Source: JABMMZ01 sp040386935 (GTDB taxonomy: Bacteria > Bacteroidota > Bacteroidia > NS11-12g > UBA955). From it: DNA of 64,000 nt. The notes beneath the pieces are model-generated. The model was not told the origin of the DNA, did not search any database, and saw only the letters and a list, made by a program, of their open reading frames with translations. The DNA lies in contig JAZKEQ010000005.1 in the NCBI GenBank assembly GCA_040386935.1, forward strand, positions 90,628 through 154,627. The letters run 5' to 3'. The translations under genes were made by a program, and so were the position numbers. Shown here piece after piece: positions 16,682 to 24,574 of the stretch (positions are counted from its first letter, which is position 1; the number at the start of each line of letters is the position of its first letter).

Positions 16682-16749
16682 AATGATGAATGCTAATATA
16701 CAAACAATTTAAAATGCAAATTAGCAATGGGTCATTATCAATAACAGAA

Positions 16750-16785
16750 AAAAAAATCCCTTTGTTCTAAAACAAAGGGATTTCC
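16750..16785 (-). terminator. Rho-independent terminator of the HU gene
   Basis: Stem AAATCCCTTTGTT ... AACAAAGGGATTT around 16755-16783 with a 4-nt CTAA loop. On the minus strand it is followed by a T-run (the A-run at 16748-16757 on the plus strand). It sits 24 bp after the HU stop and 70 bp before recQ. Confidence 0.85.
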
Positions 16786-16807
16786 TTTAAAGAAAGGTTG
16801 AGTTATC

Positions 16808-17080
16808 TTATTTTACTTTACCTGATAATTCAGCACCGGCTTTGAATTTAACAACTTTTTTAGCTGCAATTTTAATTTCTTTTCCGGTACGTGGGTTACG
16901 ACCTGTTCTTGCAGCTCTTTTAGCTACAGAGAAAGTACCAAAACCTACTAAGATTAATTTGTCACCTTTTTTCAATGCGCTAGTAGTAGCTGCAATAAAT
17001 GAGTTTAAAGCTGCTTGTGCTTGTGCTTTAGTTACGCTCGCATCACCTGCGATTTTGCTGATTAGATCTGATTTGTTCAT
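16808..17080 (-). CDS. HU-family DNA-binding protein
   Basis: 90 residues, the normal HU length. MNKSDLISKIAGDASVTKAQAQAAL at the N-terminus, KGDKLILVGFGTFSVAKRAAR and the beta-arm GRNPRTGKEIKI that inserts into the DNA minor groove. It acts as a homodimeric nucleoid protein that bends DNA. Own strong promoter (TTG-N19-TACTTTTG, 17157-17128), a leader of about 40 nt, and its own terminator, as expected for an abundant protein. Confidence 0.97.
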   Translation of the reverse strand: MNKSDLISKIAGDASVTKAQAQAALNSFIAATTSALKKGDKLILVGFGTFSVAKRAARTGRNPRTGKEIKIAAKKVVKFKAGAELSGKVK

Positions 17081-17127
17081 AATTTAAACTTAATTAATTT
17101 TTTTATGTTTTGTTAAATTCGTGGAGT

Positions 17128-17157
17128 CAAAAGTATTGTATTGTTTAGTAAAATCAA
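17128..17157 (-). promoter_or_regulatory. HU promoter
   Basis: Minus strand: TTG (17157-17155), 19-nt spacer, TACTTTTG (17135-17128). Predicted start near 17121. Confidence 0.65.
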
Positions 17158-17205
17158 GCGATTGCGCCATTTTTTTTTTCAAAAATATTCACAATCAATA
17201 CACAA

Positions 17206-17736
17206 TTATTGAAATTTGTTTTTAGAATATTTTATAACTTGCTGAATTATAGTGTTTAACGAAAACATTTTTTGACCGTTACCTTCAATAAAAAAATTTG
17301 CTTTTTTATAAAAAGGGAAGCGAATTTTATAGATTTCATTAAGTTTTTCACTTATTTCATCCTTCGAGAGTCCCATGAACAGGGGTCTGCGGGTGATATT
17401 TTTTGAAATTCTTTCTGAAATTATTTCCAATGGCGTGTTCAACCATATGACAATTCCTTCATTTTTCATCCATTCCATATTATCAAAAAAAACAGGCGTG
17501 CCACCACCACATGAAATTATAAAATTGTTTTTGTCTGCTGTCATATGGAGTACTTCTCTTTCAACTGTTCTGAAATAAGGCTCACCCTTTTCCTGAATAA
17601 TTGTTCTAATAAGACGCTTCTCTTTTTTCTCAATCCATTCATCCAAATCTATGAACTGCAATTTTAGACTTTGAGCCAATTGCCTGCCGAGATATGTTTT
17701 GCCACTGCCTGGCATGCCTATTATATAAATCTTCAT
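17206..17736 (-). CDS. aroK: Shikimate kinase
   Basis: 176 residues, normal size. P-loop GMPGSGKT (7-14), shikimate/Mg site FIDLDEWIE (28-36), YFRTVEREVL with the substrate Arg, ISCGGGTPVF (glycine-rich substrate loop), and the lid RRPLF near 117. It phosphorylates shikimate at the 3-OH using ATP in the chorismate pathway, in the cytosol. The ATG is immediately next to the stop of the permease gene (0-nt gap), so it is the last gene of the DUF1599-DoxX-permease-aroK operon. No terminator is obvious in 17081-17205. Confidence 0.95.
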   Translation of the reverse strand: MKIYIIGMPGSGKTYLGRQLAQSLKLQFIDLDEWIEKKEKRLIRTIIQEKGEPYFRTVEREVLHMTADKNNFIISCGGGTPVFFDNMEWMKNEGIVIWLNTPLEIISERISKNITRRPLFMGLSKDEISEKLNEIYKIRFPFYKKANFFIEGNGQKMFSLNTIIQQVIKYSKNKFQ

Positions 17737-18789
17737 TTATGCAGTCAGTTTAACACGTGGATCTAATACCGCATATAATATATCTACCAGCACATTCACT
17801 GCAATAAAAATACAGGCAATCATTAATACAGCTCCCATCACTACCGGTAAATCACTTTGTTGCAAAGCATCTATTGTTACTTTGCCTAATCCTTTCCAAT
17901 TAAAAACATACTCAACAAAAAAAGCTCCGGCTAATAAACTTGCAAACCATCCACTTGCTGCGGTCAATACCGGATTCAATGTATTTCTTAATGCGTGTTT
18001 CCAGATTACCTGAAACTCACTCAGTCCCTTTGCTCTTGCTGTGCGTATATAGTCCTGTTGCATTACATCTATCAGATTGCTTCTTGTCAATTGCATAATA
18101 ATGGCATAAGGACGAATGCCTAATGCGATGGATGGCAATAGGATGTTTTGAAAGGCCATATAGTGCTCACCTGTTTCAGGATTTATTTTATATAAACTTC
18201 CCGACATGTGCAAGCCTGTATATTGGTGCCAAACAAAACCAAATAACCAGGCGATGATAACAGCAACAAAAAATGAAGGCAGAGATATGCCCAATGTTGC
18301 AATAGTTAAACAACTTTTATCCAATAGGCTGCCGGGCTTTAATGCAGATAGTATACCGGTGCCTATGCCAAGTATCAATGCTATGCCCATAGCAAACAAT
18401 GCCAATACAGCTGAACCGATAAGGGCATCTTTTAAAATTTCATTAACAGGCTTACGCGTTTGATAACTGTTTCTCAGATAGGGCCATTTTAAAATCAATA
18501 CGGAACTACCCATATAAATTTGCACGCCCCCATATGCTTTGTTAATTTTATCCTTTGCAAGTATATTAATAGGGGATAGGTCTTTCAGATAAATAATAAA
18601 CTGTGAAGTTTTACTTTCATCTAATCCCATTTCTTTTCTGATGGCATTTTTCGTGGCTTCATCTGCACGTTGTCCTACAGATATTTCATCAGCCGATGGA
18701 AATAAAATGAATAAAGAAAAGATAAGAATAATGACACCAAATAAAATGGATAACCCTGAAACAAACTTATAAGAAATGTATCGGAGCAT
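17737..18789 (-). CDS. DppB/OppB-type ABC transporter permease
   Basis: 350 residues, six hydrophobic helices. Short N-terminal helix followed by a periplasmic part, then the permease core with the EAA-loop DYIRTARAKGLSEFQVIWKHALRNTLNPVLT (about 240-270) that docks on the ATPase, and the C-terminal VNVLVDILYAVLDPRVK typical of DppB/OppB. These permeases import peptides or related solutes together with a DppC-type permease, ATPases and a binding protein; none of those is next to this gene. Six-nt gap to the DoxX gene upstream and none to aroK, so it is an operon member with no visible partner subunits. Confidence 0.93.
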   Translation of the reverse strand: MLRYISYKFVSGLSILFGVIILIFSLFILFPSADEISVGQRADEATKNAIRKEMGLDESKTSQFIIYLKDLSPINILAKDKINKAYGGVQIYMGSSVLILKWPYLRNSYQTRKPVNEILKDALIGSAVLALFAMGIALILGIGTGILSALKPGSLLDKSCLTIATLGISLPSFFVAVIIAWLFGFVWHQYTGLHMSGSLYKINPETGEHYMAFQNILLPSIALGIRPYAIIMQLTRSNLIDVMQQDYIRTARAKGLSEFQVIWKHALRNTLNPVLTAASGWFASLLAGAFFVEYVFNWKGLGKVTIDALQQSDLPVVMGAVLMIACIFIAVNVLVDILYAVLDPRVKLTA

Positions 18790-18795
18790 AGCAGT

Positions 18796-20340
18796 TTATT
18801 TCGTCATCAGTTTCTGCAATTTTTTAATTTTTGGAATATTCCTTGAACTCCATTTGCCAAGCACTGTTCCATTTTTAAAGAAGTACACACCCGGGTTTGA
18901 ACGCATCATGGTTTTTAACAATGTCTGGTCTGCATTGTTGAATTTAAATGGCAATTGCATTTCATTGCTAAAGGCATCAGCTTCTTCAAGCATAGATGAA
19001 GTGGCGGCATACACTTGAATGCCATTCGCTTTTGCATCGGTTGCCATCAATCGGATGTCTTCCCATGCATCTTCATTGCTTTTGTTTAATTCAGTACTAA
19101 TAATCAGTAACTGATAGCCGTGTCCGTTTAAAATCGAATCTTTGATATTGACATCTTTCTCATCGCGTTTCCCAAAATCAAAATCGTGTATGTTTGATTT
19201 CCATGCTTTAATAATGATAGAATCTTTTCTGTCAACATATTTCCATCCTTCTTCCGACTTAGGTAATGCATTTAACATGAAAGATTTCTTAACGCCATCT
19301 TTTTCATAAATGAATACCATTTGAACTGAATCAGAATTGCGTTGTCCTGCAGGAGCAGTCATCATGGTTTTAATATTATTGCCAACTTCATATGGAAGAA
19401 AATCCCATACAGGTAAATAGCTGTTGCAATACACGGCAAATGAAATCGACATTAAAGTAAAAATACACATGGCATTAATGCTGAACCATTTTGAGAATAA
19501 TGGTACAATATGCTTTCTTCTGATGAACAGGAACAATATCAATATCAGTAACACAAGGTCTTTAAAGAATGAGGTCCAGGGTTCCAGTTTAATGAAATCA
19601 CCAAAACAACCACAATCGGTAACTTTGTTAAACACCGCACTGTACCAGGTAAGGAAAGAGAAAAATACAATGGTGATTAATGTTGTCCAAAGGATCAATT
19701 TTGGTTTCCAGCCAATCAATATGGCAAATCCCAGCACCACTTCAAGCACACACAATAGAACAGAGAAAAATACAGCATAAGGTTTCAGCGCTCTGAAAAA
19801 ACCAACAAATATACTTTCGTCTTTTATAAGTGGTGAAACATTTAATCCTGCTATTTCTTCAAGTTTTTTTGTGCTTGCAATTGTATAGGATTTATCTAGC
19901 AGAGTAGAGTCTGATCCGCTGACGGCATACAATTTAAAAGTATGTGTTGCTTCTGAAGTTTTTAACGTGTATTTCTGTTGAAATAAAGTATTGCCATCCA
20001 TAACAACAAATAATTCTGTGGTGTAAACAGAATCCATTGAAGCGCCTGTTGTATCTGCATCATTCTCAACCATTGATTTTTGAACAGCAGAATTATTGAT
20101 CTCAAGGTATTTGGCACTGTCGTGTATATTAAGGTTCACCCAGCTGCTGTCTTCATGACCCATGTGGTCGCTAAAACGAATAAGTACTGAATCTTGTTTT
20201 ACCTGAAAATCGGCAGCAAATACATCAAAATATTCATTGAGTTTGATACCTGTGCCTTTTGGATCGTTGCTTTTTATTACCCCCGAAAATATAAAGAGAC
20301 CACCCACTAAAATGCGGGCTATAGATGTTAAGAATTTCAT
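18796..20340 (-). CDS. DoxX/MauE-type membrane protein with thioredoxin-like C-terminus (BT_3928 type)
   Basis: 514 residues. The N-terminus MKFLTSIARILVGGLFIFSGVIKSNDPKG is the first helix of DoxX/MauE proteins. A large periplasmic insertion (about 30-165) follows, then three helices with TDCGCFGDF (about 240-250), the Cys pair typical of MauE-like proteins that handle disulfide electrons. The C-terminal 150 residues look thioredoxin-like (GYQLLIISTELN..., NPGVYFFKNGTVLGKWSSRNIP) but lack a CxxC. This fits the 'BT_3928 family' of Bacteroidota. It lies 7 nt after the DUF1599 gene. Probable role: inner-membrane redox function; the substrate is unknown. Confidence 0.85.
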   Translation of the reverse strand: MKFLTSIARILVGGLFIFSGVIKSNDPKGTGIKLNEYFDVFAADFQVKQDSVLIRFSDHMGHEDSSWVNLNIHDSAKYLEINNSAVQKSMVENDADTTGASMDSVYTTELFVVMDGNTLFQQKYTLKTSEATHTFKLYAVSGSDSTLLDKSYTIASTKKLEEIAGLNVSPLIKDESIFVGFFRALKPYAVFFSVLLCVLEVVLGFAILIGWKPKLILWTTLITIVFFSFLTWYSAVFNKVTDCGCFGDFIKLEPWTSFFKDLVLLILILFLFIRRKHIVPLFSKWFSINAMCIFTLMSISFAVYCNSYLPVWDFLPYEVGNNIKTMMTAPAGQRNSDSVQMVFIYEKDGVKKSFMLNALPKSEEGWKYVDRKDSIIIKAWKSNIHDFDFGKRDEKDVNIKDSILNGHGYQLLIISTELNKSNEDAWEDIRLMATDAKANGIQVYAATSSMLEEADAFSNEMQLPFKFNNADQTLLKTMMRSNPGVYFFKNGTVLGKWSSRNIPKIKKLQKLMTK

Positions 20341-20347
20341 TATTCTG

Positions 20348-20881
20348 TTAGTGATGAATGGTTATAAGTGCAAATATAGCATAATTCATCATATCTCTGT
20401 AATTGGCGTCAATGCCCTCACTCACTAATGTTATGCCACTATTGTCTTCTATTTGTTTGGTGCGATTAAGCTTCATCAAAATGAGGTCCGTAAAACTGCT
20501 CACCCGCATTTCGCGCCAGGCTTCACCATAATCATGGTTTTTCTTCAACATCAACGCTCTGGTATTCTCCACTTCCTGATTGTACATGGCCATTATCTCT
20601 GCAGGGGCAAACTGTTTATCATCATTCCAGTGTTTTAACTGAATAAGGGCAATGATGCAATAGTTGTAAATGCCTATGAACTCATCTTCAATTCCTTCAT
20701 CTACCATACTGGTACCCTTTTCTTCAATACTGCGGATGCGCAATGCTTTAATCAGTATCTGGTCGGTAATACTGCGGGGTCTTAATATCCGCCAGGCTGC
20801 GCCATAGTCTGTGTTTTTTTTGGAAAACAACTCATGACATTTTTCTACTTCTGAATTATATTGACTTAAAGTCGTGGACAC
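20348..20881 (-). CDS. DUF1599 domain protein
   Basis: About 177 residues if read from GTG 20881. Two related halves: a CHELFSKKNTDYGAAWRILR...SITDQILIKALRI half and a LMLKKNHDYGEAWREMR...SFTDLILMKLNR half, each with K(K)NxDYGxAWR; this is the DUF1599 family, known to me as nucleotide-modification-associated but without an assigned reaction. An ATG at 20914 is in frame, but it lies within the -7 box of the only good promoter here, so I prefer the GTG, which also gives the usual N-terminus (LSQYNSEVEKC). First gene of the DUF1599-DoxX-permease-aroK operon, divergent from folP. Confidence 0.85.
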   Translation of the reverse strand: MSTTLSQYNSEVEKCHELFSKKNTDYGAAWRILRPRSITDQILIKALRIRSIEEKGTSMVDEGIEDEFIGIYNYCIIALIQLKHWNDDKQFAPAEIMAMYNQEVENTRALMLKKNHDYGEAWREMRVSSFTDLILMKLNRTKQIEDNSGITLVSEGIDANYRDMMNYAIFALITIHH

Positions 20882-20898
20882 GTTTTGAATTATTAAAT

Positions 20899-20916
20899 TT
20901 ATGTTTGCAAACATAA
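20899..20916. promoter_or_regulatory. 18-bp perfect palindrome forming two opposed -7 boxes
   Basis: TTATGTTTGCAAACATAA is its own reverse complement. It contains TATGTTTG on the plus strand (20900-20907, for folP) and TATGTTTG on the minus strand (20915-20908, for DUF1599), back to back. Confidence 0.65.
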
Positions 20917-20938
20917 GTTTATGGAGAGTTATTTCAAA
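20908..20938 (-). promoter_or_regulatory. Promoter of the DUF1599 operon
   Basis: Minus strand: TTTG (20938-20935, inside folP), 19-nt spacer, TATGTTTG (20915-20908). This is a full consensus match. Predicted start near 20901, which would leave a leader of about 20 nt to GTG 20881. Confidence 0.6.
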
Positions 20939-21763
20939 CCCTTTTCGCTCAATATAAGGCAGAAGCTGTACACAATTAATGAACCCTGTGTAATGGGCAT
21001 CCTCAATGTTACGGATGATTCTTTCTTTGACGGGGGGCGTTATGTGGCCATCGACCAGGCTCTGAATAGGGTAGAGCAGATGCTGAAAGAGGGTGTCGAT
21101 ATCATTGATATAGGCGGTCAAAGCACTCGCCCCGGTGCTATTGATGTAGGTGTTTCTGAAGAACTTGCCAGAACTATTCCTGTAATCGAAGCCATTAGCA
21201 GTCGATTTCCCGATGCGGTGTTGAGTATTGACACCTTCAGAGCTGAAGTCGCACAAAAGGCAGTAGAAGCAGGGGTAGGTATTGTGAATGACGTAAGTGC
21301 AGGTGATGATGATGCTAACATGATCAGCACTGTATCAAAACTCAAGGTGCCTTATATCGCCATGCATAAGCAAGGCACTCCTTTAACCATGCAGAACAAT
21401 CCTGTTTACAATGATGTTACCGGTGATGTACTACAGTATTGTGCTGAAAAAAAATGGGCATTGAAAGAAGCAGGCATCAAGGATTTAATAATAGACCCCG
21501 GTTTTGGATTTGGAAAAACCACTGAACAAAATTACCGGCTACTCAGTCATTTGGAAGTATTTCATTCTCTGAATTGCCCCATTCTCATTGGTGTATCAAG
21601 AAAAGGGATGATATGGAAGGTATTGGGGTCTTCACCGGAACAGGCGCTACCAGGAACAATTGCAGCCAATACCATTGCACTTTTGAAAGGGGTTCACATC
21701 ATCAGAGTACATGATGTGAAAGCGGCTAAAGATGCGATAGCGATAGTAAGTCAGTTAGTTTAA
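20921..21763 (+). CDS. folP: Dihydropteroate synthase
   Basis: 280 residues. Signature motifs: VMGILNVTDDSFFDGG (24-39), DIGGQSTRPGA, LSIDTFRAEVAQKAV, IIDPGFGFGKTTEQNY and GVSRKGM. It condenses p-aminobenzoate with the pterin pyrophosphate to give dihydropteroate in folate synthesis; TIM barrel, cytosolic, and the target of sulfonamides. ATG 20921 gives the normal N-terminal extension. Divergent from DUF1599; a -7 box TATGTTTG lies 13 nt upstream, without a good -33. The 3' end overlaps the convergent epimerase gene by 9 bp. Confidence 0.97.
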   Translation: MESYFKPFSLNIRQKLYTINEPCVMGILNVTDDSFFDGGRYVAIDQALNRVEQMLKEGVDIIDIGGQSTRPGAIDVGVSEELARTIPVIEAISSRFPDAVLSIDTFRAEVAQKAVEAGVGIVNDVSAGDDDANMISTVSKLKVPYIAMHKQGTPLTMQNNPVYNDVTGDVLQYCAEKKWALKEAGIKDLIIDPGFGFGKTTEQNYRLLSHLEVFHSLNCPILIGVSRKGMIWKVLGSSPEQALPGTIAANTIALLKGVHIIRVHDVKAAKDAIAIVSQLV

Positions 21764-22654
21764 AGAAGCTAAGGCCCCATCAATATTTGTATACTTGAAT
21801 TGAAAACCTGCATCTAATAAGCGTTCGGGATATACCCAGCGACTTTTCAAAATCAATTCTGCTTCAGTGCCAATTAACATCGCCCCAAATTTTAATAACC
21901 ACTCAGGTTGAGGAATGCCAAATTGAATCCCAATATTTTTTCTCATGGCCTTCATCATTGCTTTGTTTGTAATAGCATTGGGCGATACAATATTTACAGG
22001 TCCTTCAAGTGTTGAGTCAATGATAAAGCGGATACTCTTATATACATCTTCTATATGTACCCAGCTGAATCGCTGTGTGCCTTTACCCATGGGGCCACCC
22101 ATTCCTAATTTGGTTAAGATCTTCAATGGTTTTAATGCGCTGCCATCTCCAAGTACTATACTAATTCTTAAAGCAACTTTGCGAACTTTAGCATTGCTTT
22201 CAAAGAATGCTTGTTCCCATGCTTTGCAAACCTGTACTGAAAAATCATTCTGAATTTCACCGGCACTTTCTGTTTGATAATGGTCTTCAGCATGTCTGTA
22301 TATTGTGGCGCTGGCAGCGTTTAACCAAATGGTAGGAGGTGTAGTGCAAAGTTGTATTGCAGCAGCCACCGCTTTGGTAGCGTTGATACGACTGCTCATA
22401 ATCAATGATTTATTTTTGTCGGTATAGCGGCAATCAACTGACTTGCCGGCTAAATTGATAATGGCTGAGGCACCTTCAAGATGAATGGTCCATGCTCCTG
22501 TCGTGCGACCATCCCATGTTGCAAAGTCACTTACATCAACCCATTCAGGTTTATTTCTACTGATGATGATCACCTGATTGCCATCCTTTTTAAACAGGGA
22601 ATACAGCGCTTTTCCCATAAAGCCACTGCCTCCGGTAATAATTATTTTAGCCAT
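21755..22654 (-). CDS. TIGR01777-type SDR epimerase
   Basis: 299 residues. N-terminal NAD(P) site IIITGGSGFMGKALYSLF, WDGRTTGAW, INLAGKSVDCRYTDKNK (a hallmark of TIGR01777), VLGDGSALKPL, GGPMGKGTQRFSWVHIEDV, and C-terminal SRWVYPERLLDAGFQF. These extended-SDR proteins are called nucleoside-diphosphate-sugar epimerases, but their substrate is not established. Its start overlaps the stop of the GbsR-like regulator, so the two form an operon. The 3' end overlaps folP by 9 bp. Confidence 0.93.
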   Translation of the reverse strand: MAKIIITGGSGFMGKALYSLFKKDGNQVIIISRNKPEWVDVSDFATWDGRTTGAWTIHLEGASAIINLAGKSVDCRYTDKNKSLIMSSRINATKAVAAAIQLCTTPPTIWLNAASATIYRHAEDHYQTESAGEIQNDFSVQVCKAWEQAFFESNAKVRKVALRISIVLGDGSALKPLKILTKLGMGGPMGKGTQRFSWVHIEDVYKSIRFIIDSTLEGPVNIVSPNAITNKAMMKAMRKNIGIQFGIPQPEWLLKFGAMLIGTEAELILKSRWVYPERLLDAGFQFKYTNIDGALASLN

Positions 22655-23157
22655 TATTTAACCAGTTTAAGCAATTTATTGGCAAATGAATTGTTCTCAA
22701 CCTTGCCCATAAAATTGATGAGCATATCGGCCTGTGCACCAATCTGTTGGATATCTTTTAATAATTTGTGAAACTTTAACGCTTCTTCACTTTTGCCTTC
22801 CAATTCATCATCAAGTTTTTGAATGGCTTTCAGCATGGGTTCGAGTTCTCTTCGCTTTCTTTCTTTAGCTACAGTTACTGCTATTTTCCAAACATCTTTC
22901 TCTGCTTCAAAATACTCTTTGCGGTCGCCTGAAATAATGGTCTTATTCAATAAACCCCATTCTACAAGATCTTTTAAATTGGTATGGGCATTCCCTCTGC
23001 TAATGGTTAGTTCATTCATCACATCTTCTGTGCTCAAAGGTTTTTCTGATACCAATAGCAACGCGTGTATCTGACTCATGGTGCGATTGATGCCCCACTG
23101 TGAACCCAGTACGCCCCAGTTTTGAACCAGTTCTTTTTTAGCTTCCTCAATTTTCAT
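22654..23157 (-). CDS. GbsR/MarR-type winged-helix regulator
   Basis: 167 residues. The N-terminus WGVLGSQWGINRTMSQIHALLLVSEKPLSTEDVMNELTISRGNAHTNLKDLVEWGLL is the GbsR-like winged helix (GINR.MSQIHALL), followed by a helical C-terminal dimer part. GbsR proteins in Bacillus control choline/glycine-betaine genes; here the ligand is unknown. It is followed with a 1-bp overlap (TAATG) by the epimerase gene, which it probably co-expresses with or controls. Confidence 0.93.
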   Translation of the reverse strand: MKIEEAKKELVQNWGVLGSQWGINRTMSQIHALLLVSEKPLSTEDVMNELTISRGNAHTNLKDLVEWGLLNKTIISGDRKEYFEAEKDVWKIAVTVAKERKRRELEPMLKAIQKLDDELEGKSEEALKFHKLLKDIQQIGAQADMLINFMGKVENNSFANKLLKLVK

Positions 23158-23212
23158 AGTTCAAAAATAATATAATTCTTGTAAATTCAGAAAAAATTGA
23201 AAATATAAGGCA

Positions 23213-23240
23213 TAAAAAAAGCGGCCTTTACAGCCGCTCA
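23213..23240 (-). terminator. Rho-independent terminator of porV
   Basis: Stem AGCGGC (23220-23225) and GCCGCT (23233-23238), 7-nt loop, followed on the minus strand by a seven-T run (23220-23214). It lies 8 bp after the porV stop. Confidence 0.85.
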
Positions 23241-23245
23241 ATATT

Positions 23246-24505
23246 TTATTGTTGGTCCGTGATGGATTTATCTCCAAAAGCTCCGATATCAAATAGCAAT
23301 GAGAAACGCAATTGATCTTGCAAAGGATGTCTTTGAACCAATGGTACCAGATAAGCTGCATCAAGTCCGAAAACTTTGTAGCGCAAACCAAAACCAAAAG
23401 TTAAATATTTTCTGTTGCCTTTAGTAGCAGGTTCGTGGAAGAATCCGGCTCTTAGCATAAACTGTTCGGCATAAATATATTCAATACCTGTAGAGATGTT
23501 CCATTCTTTTAATTCTTCTCTCAAACCACCCGGAGCATCCGAGAAAGATTTTAAAGCAGCGGTGATAACAGGGTCATCATTTTTTACATAGCCATCTACA
23601 ATTTTAGTATTAGAAGAAGGGTCCATTGAATCCACACCATTATAACCTTTCAGGTAATTCAACTGTGGGGTAGGTACCATTAACTTATTCAAATCGAACA
23701 TACCAACGATTACATTGTACTGGTCAATTTTATATGTCCATGCCGTACCTATTTTAAGATTTGATGGAATAAATTCTCTAGCTGTTTTATCTGAGTAGGT
23801 AATTTTAGCACCCAGATTTTGTATCATCATCCCAAAGGTATAGTCAAGATCTTTTTGAGCACCTTTTACTTTAATTTTTGTTTTGCCTTTATACATAGCA
23901 GACAAATCACCTGCACCGCTATTGCCTGCTTTTGGTGAAATACCATTGATATTTCTTGTACCTGCAAGGTTTGAGTGAATGAAACGCAAACTTACACCAA
24001 GGGCCCATTTTTTGCTCAACTGAGTTGAATAGCAACCATCAACTGCATATTCACTCGGATTAAAGGTTCCCAATGGATTACCCACATCATCTGTGAAATT
24101 AATGTCACCGAAACTGAAGAATCTGAATGATCCGCCAATTGCAGAACGTTTGCCGATAGCGCCATAACCACATAAGTAGTTATAAGAGATGCCCGGAACC
24201 AATTTGCGCAACCATGGTGCGTAAGAAACACCTACACCATAAGGTTTTTTTGTTCTGTCAATAAAGGCCAGAGAGGCAGCATTCCAAAAAACGGAGTGTG
24301 CATCAGGGCTGCTGGCTACACCGGCATCGCCTAATGCGGCTCTGCGTGAGTCAGGGGTTATTGTAAGAAAAGGAACTGCTGTTGTAATCACATTTTGTTG
24401 ACCCGCCAATTGGCTTCTGCTTATACCTTGACCTAAAACGGTTAATGAAGGGATACATAACATCAGCGACATTGCGGCCGACTTTTTAATTTTTGAAATA
24501 AACAT
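23246..24505 (-). CDS. porV: Type IX secretion outer-membrane protein PorV
   Basis: 419 residues from ATG 24505 (MFISKIKKSAAMSLMLCIPS..., a signal peptide ending near VLGQ). Hallmarks: TAVPFLTITPDSRRAALGDAGVASSPDAHSVFWNAASLAF near the mature N-terminus and a beta-strand-rich barrel ending GLDAAYLVPLVQRHPLQDQLRFSLLF, which is typical of PorV/FadL-like barrels. PorV takes cargo from the SprA translocon to the PorU sortase at the cell surface. In-frame codons up to 24574 lie in the promoter. It sits downstream of porU but has its own promoter (24574-24547). Confidence 0.95.
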   Translation of the reverse strand: MFISKIKKSAAMSLMLCIPSLTVLGQGISRSQLAGQQNVITTAVPFLTITPDSRRAALGDAGVASSPDAHSVFWNAASLAFIDRTKKPYGVGVSYAPWLRKLVPGISYNYLCGYGAIGKRSAIGGSFRFFSFGDINFTDDVGNPLGTFNPSEYAVDGCYSTQLSKKWALGVSLRFIHSNLAGTRNINGISPKAGNSGAGDLSAMYKGKTKIKVKGAQKDLDYTFGMMIQNLGAKITYSDKTAREFIPSNLKIGTAWTYKIDQYNVIVGMFDLNKLMVPTPQLNYLKGYNGVDSMDPSSNTKIVDGYVKNDDPVITAALKSFSDAPGGLREELKEWNISTGIEYIYAEQFMLRAGFFHEPATKGNRKYLTFGFGLRYKVFGLDAAYLVPLVQRHPLQDQLRFSLLFDIGAFGDKSITDQQ

Positions 24506-24546
24506 TAATTTTTTTAAATTTATGCGTAGAAATTTATCGATAGGGG

Positions 24547-24574
24547 CAAATATATAATCTTTATTCCAAATCAA
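24547..24574 (-). promoter_or_regulatory. porV promoter
   Basis: Minus strand: TTG (24574-24572, overlapping the end of porU), 17-nt spacer, TATATTTG (24554-24547). Predicted start near 24541, leader about 36 nt to ATG 24505. Confidence 0.55.

Noticed and set aside
20882..21256. Long N-terminal extension of the DUF1599 gene
   Set aside because: The extension is antisense to folP, contains the promoter, and has no resemblance to the DUF1599 family.
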